From contig CAMDAF010000002.1 of NCBI GenBank assembly GCA_945888525.1, positions 1 to 64,000 on the forward strand: DNA of 64,000 nucleotides, written 5' to 3'. Origin of the DNA: Chitinophaga pinensis. GTDB lineage: Bacteria > Bacteroidota > Bacteroidia > NS11-12g > UBA955. Positions 53,564-63,300 of this stretch are shown here, piece by piece. The notes under the pieces are model-generated. The model made no database searches, was not told the DNA's origin, and saw only the letters and a program-made list of their open reading frames with translations. The position numbers and the translations under genes are program-made. How positions within the stretch are numbered: position 1 is the stretch's first letter; every line of letters starts with the position of its first letter.

Positions 53564-53593
53564 AAAAACCCGTGAAATAATTCACGGGTTTTT
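53564..53593. terminator. Bidirectional terminator between maeB and fabD
   Basis: AAAAACCCGTGAA and TTCACGGGTTTTT form a perfect 13-bp stem with loop ATAA. It lies between two converging genes and can end both. Confidence 0.93.
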
Positions 53594-53613
53594 CTATTTT
53601 ATAATTTAAATAA

Positions 53614-54492
53614 TTAATTCAATTCTGAAGTAGGAGCAATCTTTTTAACCAAACCCTGTAGGACTTTTCCTGGGCCTAATTCTGTGAAACTATTGGCGCC
53701 ATCTCTCACCATTGATTGTACACATTGGGTCCATTTCACAGGAGCCGTAAGTTGTTTTAACAAATTTCTTTTTATTGCAGCTGGATCAGATTCAGGTTCA
53801 GCGCTTACATTTTGATAAACTGGGCATAAAGGCGTTTTGAAATTGGTGTTCTCAATAGCAGTAGCCAATTTGTCTTCTGCGGGCTTCATTAATGGCGAAT
53901 GGAAAGCTCCACCCACTTGCAATACCAATGCACGTTTGGCGCCTGCCGCCTTTAACATTTCGCAAGCTTCATTGATTGCATCAATGTCACCTGATATCAC
54001 CAATTGCCCTGGACAGTTATAATTTGCAGGCACAACAACCCCTGAAGTTATTGATGCACAAATCTCTTCAACTTTTTGATCGTCTAATCCTAAGACAGCA
54101 GCCATAGTGCTGGGTTTTAGTTCACAGGCTTCTTGCATAGCCATTGCTCTGCTATACACCAATTTTAGTCCATCTTCAAAGTCTAAAGTGCCGTTAGCAA
54201 CTAAGGCTGAAAACTCACCTAAACTATGCCCAGCAACCATCTTAGGTTGAAAATCTTCACCAAGGCACTTCGCTGCAATTACTGAATGAAGAAAAATAGC
54301 AGGTTGGGTTATTCGGGTTTGTCTTAAACCTTCATCTGTGCCATTGAACATTTCTTCTGTAATGTTAAAACCAAGTATAGTATTTGCTTGATTAAAAAGA
54401 GTTCTAGCGATTTCATATTGATCATATAGATCCTTACCCATTCCTACAAACTGGGCACCTTGTCCCGGAAAAATATATGCTTTCTTACTCAT
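53614..54492 (-). CDS. fabD: Malonyl-CoA:ACP transacylase FabD
   Basis: FabD loads malonyl onto acyl carrier protein for fatty acid synthesis. The 292-aa product has PGQGAQFVGMG near the N-terminus, the nucleophile Ser90 in VAGHSLGEFSAL, and FHSPLM with the catalytic His near residue 197. SFTELGPGKVLQGLVKKI is a normal C-terminal segment. It follows the MmcQ-type gene by 36 nt in the same orientation. Confidence 0.96.
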   Translation of the reverse strand: MSKKAYIFPGQGAQFVGMGKDLYDQYEIARTLFNQANTILGFNITEEMFNGTDEGLRQTRITQPAIFLHSVIAAKCLGEDFQPKMVAGHSLGEFSALVANGTLDFEDGLKLVYSRAMAMQEACELKPSTMAAVLGLDDQKVEEICASITSGVVVPANYNCPGQLVISGDIDAINEACEMLKAAGAKRALVLQVGGAFHSPLMKPAEDKLATAIENTNFKTPLCPVYQNVSAEPESDPAAIKRNLLKQLTAPVKWTQCVQSMVRDGANSFTELGPGKVLQGLVKKIAPTSELN

Positions 54493-54527
54493 GGTTTATT
54501 TCTTGTTCAATTTTATAACATTATTCA

Positions 54528-54881
54528 TTAATTACCAAGCTCGATTTCGGATTTTTCTTTCTTGGTCAAACCCAATTTCACCAAGTTATAACTGTGTAAA
54601 ACAAGTTCTTCTATAAAGGCATTTTGCAAGGTCAAAACATCTACACTGTTCCAATGTTTTTTATTCATATGGTAAGCGCCTCTAATTTGGCTGTATTCTT
54701 CCCTGAGTTCAATTGCTCTCTCAGGATTGCATTTTAAATTCACCTCTCCAAATTCAGAAATACTGCAGAGCGCAAATATTTTACTTTTTACTTTAAAGAC
54801 TAGGGTGTCAGGCCCAAAAGGACATTCCTCGATTACTGAAGGAAGATTTAAACAAAATTGGCGAAAGTGTTCGATGTCCAC
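54528..54881 (-). CDS. MmcQ/YjbR family protein
   Basis: The 117-aa product matches the MmcQ/YjbR family (FRQFCLNLPSVIEECPFGPDTLVFKV, NLKCNPERAIELREEY, NKKHWNSVDV), which has a CyaY-like fold and is often called a DNA-binding protein; the role is uncertain. The start is GTG at 54881, which fits the family N-terminus. It lies 16 nt behind the SRPBCC gene. Confidence 0.88.
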   Translation of the reverse strand: MDIEHFRQFCLNLPSVIEECPFGPDTLVFKVKSKIFALCSISEFGEVNLKCNPERAIELREEYSQIRGAYHMNKKHWNSVDVLTLQNAFIEELVLHSYNLVKLGLTKKEKSEIELGN

Positions 54882-54897
54882 ACGTCAAAAATACCGC

Positions 54898-55371
54898 TTA
54901 GCCTTGGTATTTACCAAATATTGATTCCAATTTTTGTTCTCTGTAACTAAAAATACCTTCCAATTGTTTTCTGATAAAAAGAAAATTAGCCAATTGCCCC
55001 AAAAACCCAAATGGGATTTTGTAGTGTATGGTATCATTCATTAAAACACCGCCTTCAATAGCAACGAGTTCATGTCTATGGTGCCATAATTGGTAAGGCC
55101 CAAAACGCTGTTCATCGATAAAGTATTTCAAATTTTCAACGTGCGTAATTTCTGTAACCCATTCGGTTCTGTATCCAGGCAAGGGTGTAATGTCGTACAC
55201 TATAATTTGACCGGCAAACATCTTGTCACCTTCTTTCACATCATTCTTAATTTTAAACCCCATATGCTCAGGGGTGATGGTTTTTAAGTTGTAGGGAGAA
55301 GATAAAAAATTCCAAGCTTCTTCTAAAGAAATTGGTAGTTTTTGTGCGGTTTTTTTGCAGTAAATAGCCAT
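54898..55371 (-). CDS. SRPBCC-fold ligand-binding family protein
   Basis: The 157-aa product resembles START/SRPBCC proteins of the polyketide-cyclase-like type: PISLEEAWNFLSSPYNLKTITPEHMGF at the N-terminus and FIDEQRFGPYQLWHHRHEL in the middle. A hydrophobic ligand is expected, of unknown identity. No signal peptide. It belongs to a same-strand run with MmcQ and fabD. Confidence 0.82.
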   Translation of the reverse strand: MAIYCKKTAQKLPISLEEAWNFLSSPYNLKTITPEHMGFKIKNDVKEGDKMFAGQIIVYDITPLPGYRTEWVTEITHVENLKYFIDEQRFGPYQLWHHRHELVAIEGGVLMNDTIHYKIPFGFLGQLANFLFIRKQLEGIFSYREQKLESIFGKYQG

Positions 55372-55422
55372 TGTATATTCAAAGACAATTTAAACTAGAA
55401 TTAGTTTTGATGTATTGAAGGA

Positions 55423-55815
55423 CTAAAATTTATCGATGGTCTCAGTTAAATACTCCCAATAAAAATATCGACTCAATAAAAGCCCTTTTTGTTTCCATGA
55501 AATGTCCTCTGGTATTGAATTTAATATGCCTTCAATGTATCTTAATAAAGATTCTAAATCATATTTTTTCATCACAAAAATATTGTAACCTGACAGGCTG
55601 GTAATTTGTTTGTCTTTAAATTCAGAATCCTTCCATACAGTTCTTAGCAACCCTTTTTCATCGCAAATATTGAAAGAAAAAACCTCAGAACCATTCTTGC
55701 CTTGCTCGCCAATTTCCAATTCAATATTGACAAAGAAACCTCCTTCCGACAAATCCATATCCATTAGAGAAACGCCAAACTCTCCCTCTATGGATTTTAA
55801 AATTAATTTTGCCAT
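55423..55815 (-). CDS. Imm8-like protein (putative orphan immunity protein)
   Basis: The 130-aa product is soluble. The stretch GGFFVNIELEIGEQGKNGSEVFSFNICDEKGL and the later ISWKQKGLLLSRYFYWEYLT resemble the Imm8 family of contact-dependent toxin immunity proteins, which have a similar ...GeeSF...V...L and ...SW...LSRY..WEFEDY pattern. No toxin gene is adjacent, so an immunity role is inferred from family only. It lies 3 bp behind ftcD. Confidence 0.62.
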   Translation of the reverse strand: MAKLILKSIEGEFGVSLMDMDLSEGGFFVNIELEIGEQGKNGSEVFSFNICDEKGLLRTVWKDSEFKDKQITSLSGYNIFVMKKYDLESLLRYIEGILNSIPEDISWKQKGLLLSRYFYWEYLTETIDKF

Positions 55816-55818
55816 AAA

Positions 55819-57510
55819 TTAAAAATTTATAGCCTCTTCAACTTTCAATAAAATTTCATCAATTTGTTTGTGGTTATTTGCCAATATGGATTTTGCCTCA
55901 GTAGCATACTTTTTAGCTGTCTCTTTGTCTTTTAATCCCTTGGCGTTAACCATGACATTAAAATACGCGCCCCTTACCGCAGTTTTAACACAAAGCAATC
56001 CAACGCCAGCATCTGTTATGCTATTTGGGTTTCCATGTTCAACCATATACTTCAAAATGTCAATACCGCTATATGCAACTTTCATGGTTTTTAATGGAAT
56101 TTCTGTGGCATAAATAGAAGCTGCTTCAATTGCGGAACTGCGAATTGATTTCTCGTCATCCGTGTTCTTAGGCAATTGAAACGAATCCATAATTTTATTA
56201 AATGCATTGGTGTCTTCATCAACCAAATACAGCAACTCTTTCTTAATTTCTTGAGCCTTTTCAGCCCATCCAGAAAATACATTTAATTGGTCTTCCCAAC
56301 CCCTCTTTTCAGCGCTCAGATTGGCAACCATAGAACCCAATGCCACGCCTAAAGCGGCACTTAATGCACTTACAGAACCTCCGCCAGGCGCCGGACTTTC
56401 ACTAGCCGTTTCATTGACAAAATCTAAGACGTTATAATCTACCAATAATTTCTTAGAGCGGTCCATTAACACATATTCTATAATCCGTTCGCTAGGCTTA
56501 AATTCTCCCAATTGGTTCAATCCAAGAGATTGGACTGCAATTTCTATCAATTCATTTTCACTTACACCCAAACTTCTGCCTTGCAAAGCTAAATAGTGTT
56601 TTCCTGCATCCAAAAGTGGTTGCAAAGGAACCAGGCCTACCAATTCACTGCCTGTTACACGTATACCCCTGTCATTTGCTTTTAAACAAACTTCATCAAA
56701 GGCCTTATGGACGGATGTAATCTTATAATTGGTTAGGTTCATACTAATTTGAGCCATGCCATATTCTTCGATATACCAACCAATCGCTTTTACCGACTTT
56801 AATGTACCGGGTATTCTCACTGGCTCTCCATTTTCATCCAAAACTGTTTTGCCACTTATAGGATTTCCTTCTCTTTTTACACGACCAGCTTCCCTAACAT
56901 CAAACGCAATTCTATTTGCAAGACGCGTTGACTTTGTATTTAAATTGATATTGTAGGCAATTAAAAAATCACGCGCACCAATCACAGTTGCGCCATGCTT
57001 TAATGGCAATTCTACAGGACCAAAATCTGGTTTCCATTCAGGTAGTTTGATCTTTTCAGAAAACCCTTCGTATTCACCTCCTCTTATAACAGACAAATTT
57101 GATCTTTGCTTATTGGCTTGTGCGTCTTCGTATAAATAAACCGGAATGCCTAAAGAACCTGCAACTTTTTCAGCCAAAACCATAGACCATTTCGCGCATT
57201 CTTCCATGGTTATTCCACTTACCGGAACCAATGGACAAACATCAGTTGCCCCCATTCTAGGATGCTCACCTTTATGGGTTCGCATGTCTATAAGTTCTGC
57301 CGCTTTTTGAATGCCTAAAAACGCAGCCTCTACAACTCTAGAAGGTTCGCCGGCAAAAGTCACAACCGTTCTGTTGGTAGCTTTACCCATATCTACATGA
57401 AGCAACATGACACCATCTACTGATTCTATCGCATCTGTAATCTGTTTTATAATATTGGCATCTCTGCCCTCACTAAAGTTTGGAACACATTCTATAATTT
57501 TTTGAAGCAT
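55819..57510 (-). CDS. ftcD: Glutamate formimidoyltransferase / cyclodeaminase fusion
   Basis: The bifunctional enzyme of histidine degradation transfers the formimino group from formiminoglutamate to tetrahydrofolate and then deaminates the product. From ATG 57510 (MLQKIIECVPNFSEGRD) it is 563 aa. The N-terminal transferase part has TNRTVVTFAGEP and HPRMGATDVCPLVP; the C-terminal cyclodeaminase starts near residue 360 with SPAPGGGSVSALSAALGVALGSMV. No other hut gene is in the window. Confidence 0.95.
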   Translation of the reverse strand: MLQKIIECVPNFSEGRDANIIKQITDAIESVDGVMLLHVDMGKATNRTVVTFAGEPSRVVEAAFLGIQKAAELIDMRTHKGEHPRMGATDVCPLVPVSGITMEECAKWSMVLAEKVAGSLGIPVYLYEDAQANKQRSNLSVIRGGEYEGFSEKIKLPEWKPDFGPVELPLKHGATVIGARDFLIAYNINLNTKSTRLANRIAFDVREAGRVKREGNPISGKTVLDENGEPVRIPGTLKSVKAIGWYIEEYGMAQISMNLTNYKITSVHKAFDEVCLKANDRGIRVTGSELVGLVPLQPLLDAGKHYLALQGRSLGVSENELIEIAVQSLGLNQLGEFKPSERIIEYVLMDRSKKLLVDYNVLDFVNETASESPAPGGGSVSALSAALGVALGSMVANLSAEKRGWEDQLNVFSGWAEKAQEIKKELLYLVDEDTNAFNKIMDSFQLPKNTDDEKSIRSSAIEAASIYATEIPLKTMKVAYSGIDILKYMVEHGNPNSITDAGVGLLCVKTAVRGAYFNVMVNAKGLKDKETAKKYATEAKSILANNHKQIDEILLKVEEAINF

Positions 57511-57574
57511 GCTGCAAAATAAGTTCAATTTATGGTTATTTTAAAAATTAAGTCACCTAAAAATATAAATTTCT

Positions 57575-57582
57575 TACCTTTG
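57575..57582 (+). promoter_or_regulatory. Promoter -7 box TACCTTTG
   Basis: TACCTTTG ends 4 nt before the ATG at 57587, the same arrangement as at der, so the transcript is near-leaderless. Confidence 0.5.
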
Positions 57583-57586
57583 TAAT

Positions 57587-58279
57587 ATGAAGTTAAGAAG
57601 TAATTTATTGCCTTTATTGGCATTTCTAATTTTTACACCCATAGCCAAAGCTCAAATGTGCCCTTGTGAATTTGGAAAAGACAGCACAATTAAGCCGCTT
57701 CGTTACGAGATTGGAATAAATGGATATACATACAACGAACAGTTAATCAATTTCTCTTGGAATAGATCCTATTTTCAAAAAAATTATATTCCTGGTATTA
57801 AAATAAAAAGACACTTTGATCATTTTTCAGCTAGACTAGGATTTGACTACACGGAAGCAAAATACGAATTAGAGACCTCAGGCGTAATGTATTGGAACAA
57901 AAATATTGGTTCCAATTATTCAAAAACATTAAAATTAGGAATTGAGAAAACGGTATTGAATAACGCTTTTCAAATTTTTGTTGCGGCCGACTTGGTTCTA
58001 TTAAGTTCCAATTATTCAGGAATTACAGAAGGATGGGGCGATATAGCACCATACTATAAATTTCCTTATAATTTCAAATTGAATGCACTAGGAATATCTC
58101 CAAGCCTTGGTATAAAGTATCGACCAATAGAGAGAATATCTATTAGCTTGGAAACTTCCCTTTCAATTCTATATTGGCAAACAAAGGGAAATCAATCTCC
58201 TTATAGAAATGAGAGTTCGACTGCTTTAGTTGTCAATCCTATAGGACTATTGTCACTGAATTACCATCTTTTCCGTTAA
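57587..58279 (+). CDS. Outer-membrane beta-barrel-like protein
   Basis: The 230-aa product has a signal peptide (ending PIAKAQ), a short Cys pair (MCPCEFG) and alternating beta strands (RYEIGINGYTYN, ISISLETSLSILYWQ) ending in a strand-like LLSLNYHLFR. No family recognised beyond a small barrel. It is divergent from ftcD and overlaps the convergent folA end by 4 bp. Confidence 0.72.
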   Translation: MKLRSNLLPLLAFLIFTPIAKAQMCPCEFGKDSTIKPLRYEIGINGYTYNEQLINFSWNRSYFQKNYIPGIKIKRHFDHFSARLGFDYTEAKYELETSGVMYWNKNIGSNYSKTLKLGIEKTVLNNAFQIFVAADLVLLSSNYSGITEGWGDIAPYYKFPYNFKLNALGISPSLGIKYRPIERISISLETSLSILYWQTKGNQSPYRNESSTALVVNPIGLLSLNYHLFR

Positions 58280-58770
58280 GAAATTTTTTCAAAAACACAT
58301 AAATCAAAAGCATATAGATGTGCTTCATCAATTCGATGTGATTCTCTATAAACTTCTTTCCAATCTTCTAATCTCCATTTAGGAAAATAAGTGTCAATGT
58401 TCTCAAAGGAGTGCCCTACAAAAGTGATATAGAGCTTATTGGCAACTTGGAGCATTTGTGAATACACCATTCCTCCACCGATAACCATTACTTCCTCAGT
58501 GTTTTCAGGTATGGCTTTTAGTGCCTCTTCGATAGATTGAACATGCACAAACCCTTCAATAATATCTTTACCACTCGATGAAATGACAATATTTAAACGC
58601 TTAGGTAAAGGTTTGCCTAAAGACAGCATCGTGTTTCTGCCCATAATTAATGGCTTTCCAATGGTATGTTGTTTAAACCATTTAAAATCATCTGGCAAAT
58701 GCCAAAGAAGTTTGTTTTCAGAACCTATTCCGTAATTAGAGTCTATCGCAGCAATTAATGAAATTAACAT
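58276..58770 (-). CDS. folA: Dihydrofolate reductase
   Basis: DHFR reduces dihydrofolate to tetrahydrofolate with NADPH. The 164-aa length is typical. Motifs: ISLIAAIDSNYGIGSENKLLWHLPDDFKWFKQHT with the substrate-binding Asp, GRNTMLSLGKPLPKRLNIVIS, and VMVIGGGMVYSQML. Its C-terminus overlaps the convergent barrel gene by 4 bp. It lies 30 nt behind the Pit transporter gene in the same orientation. Confidence 0.97.
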   Translation of the reverse strand: MLISLIAAIDSNYGIGSENKLLWHLPDDFKWFKQHTIGKPLIMGRNTMLSLGKPLPKRLNIVISSSGKDIIEGFVHVQSIEEALKAIPENTEEVMVIGGGMVYSQMLQVANKLYITFVGHSFENIDTYFPKWRLEDWKEVYRESHRIDEAHLYAFDLCVFEKIS

Positions 58771-58800
58771 ATATTACTGCAAAGAAACATTGAAATAAAT

Positions 58801-60198
58801 TTATTTCAGCAATAACTGCAGTAAATAATAAAATCCTCCGGCCATAAGCATCGTAACAGGCAAGGTCAGGATCCAAGCAATAGCTATACTTTTAATGGTA
58901 TCAGGCTGTAGGTTTTTTACCCCTTTTGAGGCAGTCATTGCTCCAGCTACACCAGATGACAACACATGGGTTGTTGAAACGGGAAGACCAAATCCAGAAC
59001 TTAATCCGATTGTTGCTGCTGCGGTTAACTCAGCAGTTGCACCCTCAGCGTAGGTCATATGTCTTTTTCCTATTTTCTCACCAATCGTAATTGCAATGCG
59101 TTTCCAGCCAATCATGGTGCCAAGACCTAAACACAGAGCGATCATAATGGTTACCCACTTTGGAGAATATTCAACATCGTTTTTTAAATAAGTCAGTTCT
59201 GAACTTACAATTTCAGCATTGGCTTTAGAATCCATAGATGTTGGGTTCTTCAATTCTACAGTTAACTTTTTATTTAATTTGGAAATTGAAGTACGTAATT
59301 CAACTATAATCTTCTTCTTATCCTGATTAGGAACTATTGAATCATTTTTAGTTAACTGAAACTTTTCGAGATTTGCTTTTGTTTCATTAACGTTGACAAG
59401 AAGATCAGCTTTGTTTTCCTTCTCCAAAACGATTTCTATTTTGTTTAATGATTCCAATGATTTTGAATAATCAAACTCCGAATTTAATGCAAACTGTATC
59501 GGCATAAAAGTTATTAATATAATCAACATTAAACCAATGCCTTTTTGGCCATCGTTGTTTCCGTGAAAGAAGCTAACCAAAGTGCAAGTTGTTATCAATA
59601 TTGCTCTAATCCACGCAGGTGGCCTTGTGCCTAATTCGGGCTCCTTAAATATTTGCTTTTTAGTTTTGATTAATCTTCTTAAGACATACATCAATAATAT
59701 CGTTACAGAAAAACCAATCAATGGAGAAACAAGCAATGACAAACCAATTTCAGAGGCTTTTTGCCAATTCGGACCATCCCCGCCATGAATCATTAAGAAG
59801 ACAACCCCGCCACCCAATATCGAACCAATTAAAGTGTGTGATGAACTACAAGGTATGCCAAAATACCAAGTGCCTAAATTCCAAACTATGCCTGAAAGAA
59901 GTATGCCTAAAACCAAACTAACGCTCTCGCCGGTGCTCAGTAAAACCAAATCATTTAATGGAAGCAAGCTAACAATTCCCATTGCAACTTTATACCCCCA
60001 AAAGCTGCTTAAAAACAAGCCAATGAAATTCCAAAGCCCAGACCAAACTATTGCATAGGTTGGCTTTAATGAACCTGTGTAAATTACGGTTGCTACAGCG
60101 TTTGCTGTATCATGAAAGCCATTGGCAAATTCAAAAATACAGACAGCCAAGACACATAAAACAAATAATGCTGCTATTCCAGTTTCTAATCCAAACAT
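58801..60198 (-). CDS. Inorganic phosphate transporter, Pit family
   Basis: The 465-aa product has about ten membrane helices and the two Pit signatures: FEFANGFHDTANAVATVIYTGSL-KP near residue 25 and GFGLPVSTTHVLSSGVAGAM near residue 400 (PiT repeat motifs). Between the halves is a soluble insert (about residues 235-340) with a Lys/Glu coiled coil, longer than in E. coli PitA. It should import phosphate with H+ or a metal-phosphate complex. Confidence 0.92.
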   Translation of the reverse strand: MFGLETGIAALFVLCVLAVCIFEFANGFHDTANAVATVIYTGSLKPTYAIVWSGLWNFIGLFLSSFWGYKVAMGIVSLLPLNDLVLLSTGESVSLVLGILLSGIVWNLGTWYFGIPCSSSHTLIGSILGGGVVFLMIHGGDGPNWQKASEIGLSLLVSPLIGFSVTILLMYVLRRLIKTKKQIFKEPELGTRPPAWIRAILITTCTLVSFFHGNNDGQKGIGLMLIILITFMPIQFALNSEFDYSKSLESLNKIEIVLEKENKADLLVNVNETKANLEKFQLTKNDSIVPNQDKKKIIVELRTSISKLNKKLTVELKNPTSMDSKANAEIVSSELTYLKNDVEYSPKWVTIMIALCLGLGTMIGWKRIAITIGEKIGKRHMTYAEGATAELTAAATIGLSSGFGLPVSTTHVLSSGVAGAMTASKGVKNLQPDTIKSIAIAWILTLPVTMLMAGGFYYLLQLLLK

Positions 60199-60397
60199 AA
60201 GGTTGCAAATATTGCTTTTGAATATTAAACTAACACTAATTTTAAAACATTTTAATGTTTATTGTTGTTTCAATTTTCAAAAACCAAACCTATACCCAAA
60301 ATTAATGTCTAATTTTTGGTACAATACTTGTTTAGGGTAAAGAAAGGCAAGTGTTAATTTGCCAAACCAAGTCATTAAAACACTAACAATTAAGCTT

Positions 60398-63300
60398 ATG
60401 TCTAAAATCCTTACCAAACTCATTTTACTTGTTTTGCTTTGTTTCAACACCAATATTGGACATGCACAACAATGGCTGGGCAGAACAACCGGTAATTACA
60501 CTGGCACCTATGGCATTTACAACAATGCATCCTCGATTGCTGATTCTAAGTACAAATATTATTTCAATCTTTGGGGAAGAGGCGTCAATTTCTACAACAA
60601 TTATTTAACCTACAATGCACCAATTAAATTAAACCATTGGGCAAATGGCAACTTGTACGCAGCAGCTTACAAAGACTTGAACGGCAAGACGCAAATTGGC
60701 AATGATTGGTTTAAAGAAAATTTGAATGGCAAAAACAAGCACTTTAGTTTTAACCAAGACATTTGGGGACCTGCATTTATGTTCCCGGTATCAAGAAACT
60801 GGAATATGTCCATAAATACCCGCCAGCGCTCCAGCCTTCAAATGATAGGCATAAGCGAAACTGCTGCAAGTATGGCTAAGAATGGAATTGATTCCAATAA
60901 GTTTGCTGGAATTAACAATAAATTTTCAGCCAATGTTCAAAGTTACCAAGAGCTTAGTTTTACACTTGGCGGAATTCTAGCTAAAAACGATAAGCATCAA
61001 CTTAATGGTGGAATAACTGTAAAATTAATTAGGGGTTTGGGTGCGGCCTATTTTAAAGGCGATCAATTAAATATTAATGGAACAAGCAACAACGGCGCTG
61101 ATTTAAATGGCAATTTTCAATATGCTTATACGGATGACCAATCTGTAATTTCTCCATTTAACCAGCCTTACGGGCTTTTCTCCTTAAATTCAAGAGGCGC
61201 TGGCGCAGGATTTGATTTAGGATTAAACTACACATACCGTTCTCAAAAATTAAAATACAGAAGCCAATTTGCTTGTGATAGAAATGACAGAAAAAGTGAT
61301 TATGACTTTAAATTGAGTATGGCATTAAACGATATTGGTGGCGTGCGGTACAACAGACATAGCACTTTGTACAATTATGGCTCAACGACTAACACTTCAA
61401 TAAATGCGTCGAAAGACATTTTAAATGGTTTCAGTTCCATCAATAAAAACGGATTCGATAGCATTGGCAATGCATTTGCAAGAATGGGTGCCGCAAAGTC
61501 ATCAGGATTTTCTACCACCTTGCCGAGTGCTTTTAATTTGCAAGCTGATATCAGGTTTACTAAATATTTCTACACTTCTTTGTATTGGAATCAAAGTTTA
61601 AAGGGCAACAACGCAACTGGAATGCGAAGCACCTCAATGCTCTCAATCATACCAAGAATTGAATCAAAAGGATTTGAATTTAGTATGCCAATAACCTTAA
61701 GTGAAAATTACAAGAATTTTTATGTTGGCGCCTACACCAGAATCGGACCAGTATTTTTTGGTAGTGATAACCTAGGTGGATTGTTAAATGTTTCCTCTAA
61801 TTCTGAATTTAGGGGCGCTGATATTTATGGTGGCATTTCAATTGGCATTGGCCATTGTCACTCTTGGTGGTACAACAACAATGTAGATCCAGTATATATG
61901 GATTCTATGCACAACGATTCCATTATAAATCAAATTAAAGACACCATACACGTTGTTGAGCATGATACCATCATTCTAAAAGATACAATCAAAATAATTA
62001 AAAGAGATACCATTTATTCTTCAAAAAAGCCCATCAAAACAAATGCGGAACTTGAAAAAGAAGCAGAGTTAAAAAAGAAAGAAGCGGATCTAAACAAAAG
62101 AAAGATTGAGCTTGATGCAAAAGAAAAGGAAATCTTAGCCAAACAGAAATCTCCAGTTACAGAAACTGTTGCAATCAAAGAGTGCAATCTTAAAAACAAT
62201 GCACTTACAAATGAAAATGCAACGTTAAAAAACAAAACAAACACCCAGGCCGAAGAAATTGCAGCATTGAAAAAACAACTTGATGATGTAAATAAAGCAA
62301 AGACCGATGCTGAAATAGAAAAACAAAAATGTGCAGAGGATAAAATCAAAAACAACGCTGAAATTTTAAAACTTCAAGACGATTTAATTAAAGCGAACAA
62401 GCGATTAGTTGAATTACAAACTGAGATTGACATACTTAAAAAAGCAGCAGCAAATAAAACAGATGCAAACGTCATAAAAGGTACCGACGCAGAAAAACTG
62501 GCTAAGGCAAACAAGCAGGTTGATAGTTTAAAGTTAATCGTACTTTACCTTGAATCTGATATAGAAAAATGTAAAAAGAATAGCTTATTAAACGATACAG
62601 AAGCGATTAAAAAAGCGGAAACGGATAAAGCGAAGGCTGAAAATGATGCAAGGTTAGCTAAAAAGCAAGCCGATAGCCTAAGTAATATTTTAATTATTAG
62701 AACAACCGAGTATGAAAATTGCAAGAAGAATTCAACTTTAAATTCAGCTGAAATTGTAAAAAAAGCAGAAGCGGATAAAGCAAAAGCTGAAAACAACGCT
62801 AAAGTGGCTCAAAAACGGGCGGATAGTTTGGAATTGGTTCTTGCTCAAAGAAGCATAGATTATGAAAATTGCAAGAAAAGCAGCAGTCAAAATGATGCAG
62901 AAGTTCAGAAAATGCAAAAATGTGCTGATGAAAATGCGACACTTAAATTAGAGATGGCCGATATGTCGAAAACAATTGGAAAATTGAATTCTAAAAATTA
63001 TGCTTTAAGTATGCGAATAGACAGTTTGTTAAATGCACTTAAAGACTGTAATAAAAACAGCAATTCAGGAAGTAATAATGACGCAGAGCTGCTTAAACAA
63101 TGTCAAAACAGCAAGGTCGAATTGGAAGCTGAGATATTAAAATTGAAAACCGTTATTTCAAACAAGAACAAAACACTTGACAGTTTAAGTTCAATTAATG
63201 CTGAACAAGCCAAAAAGCAAATAGAACTGAATGTTCAAATTGCCAAACTAAATTTAGAAATAAGTGTATTAAAGAGCAACAACACCAATTGCGATGACAT

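Noticed and set aside
62014-62796. Minus-strand ORFs rich in Phe/Ser/Ala (62014..62355, 62545..62796)
   Set aside because: They are antisense to the Lys/Glu/Ala coiled-coil repeats, which always yield such open frames.
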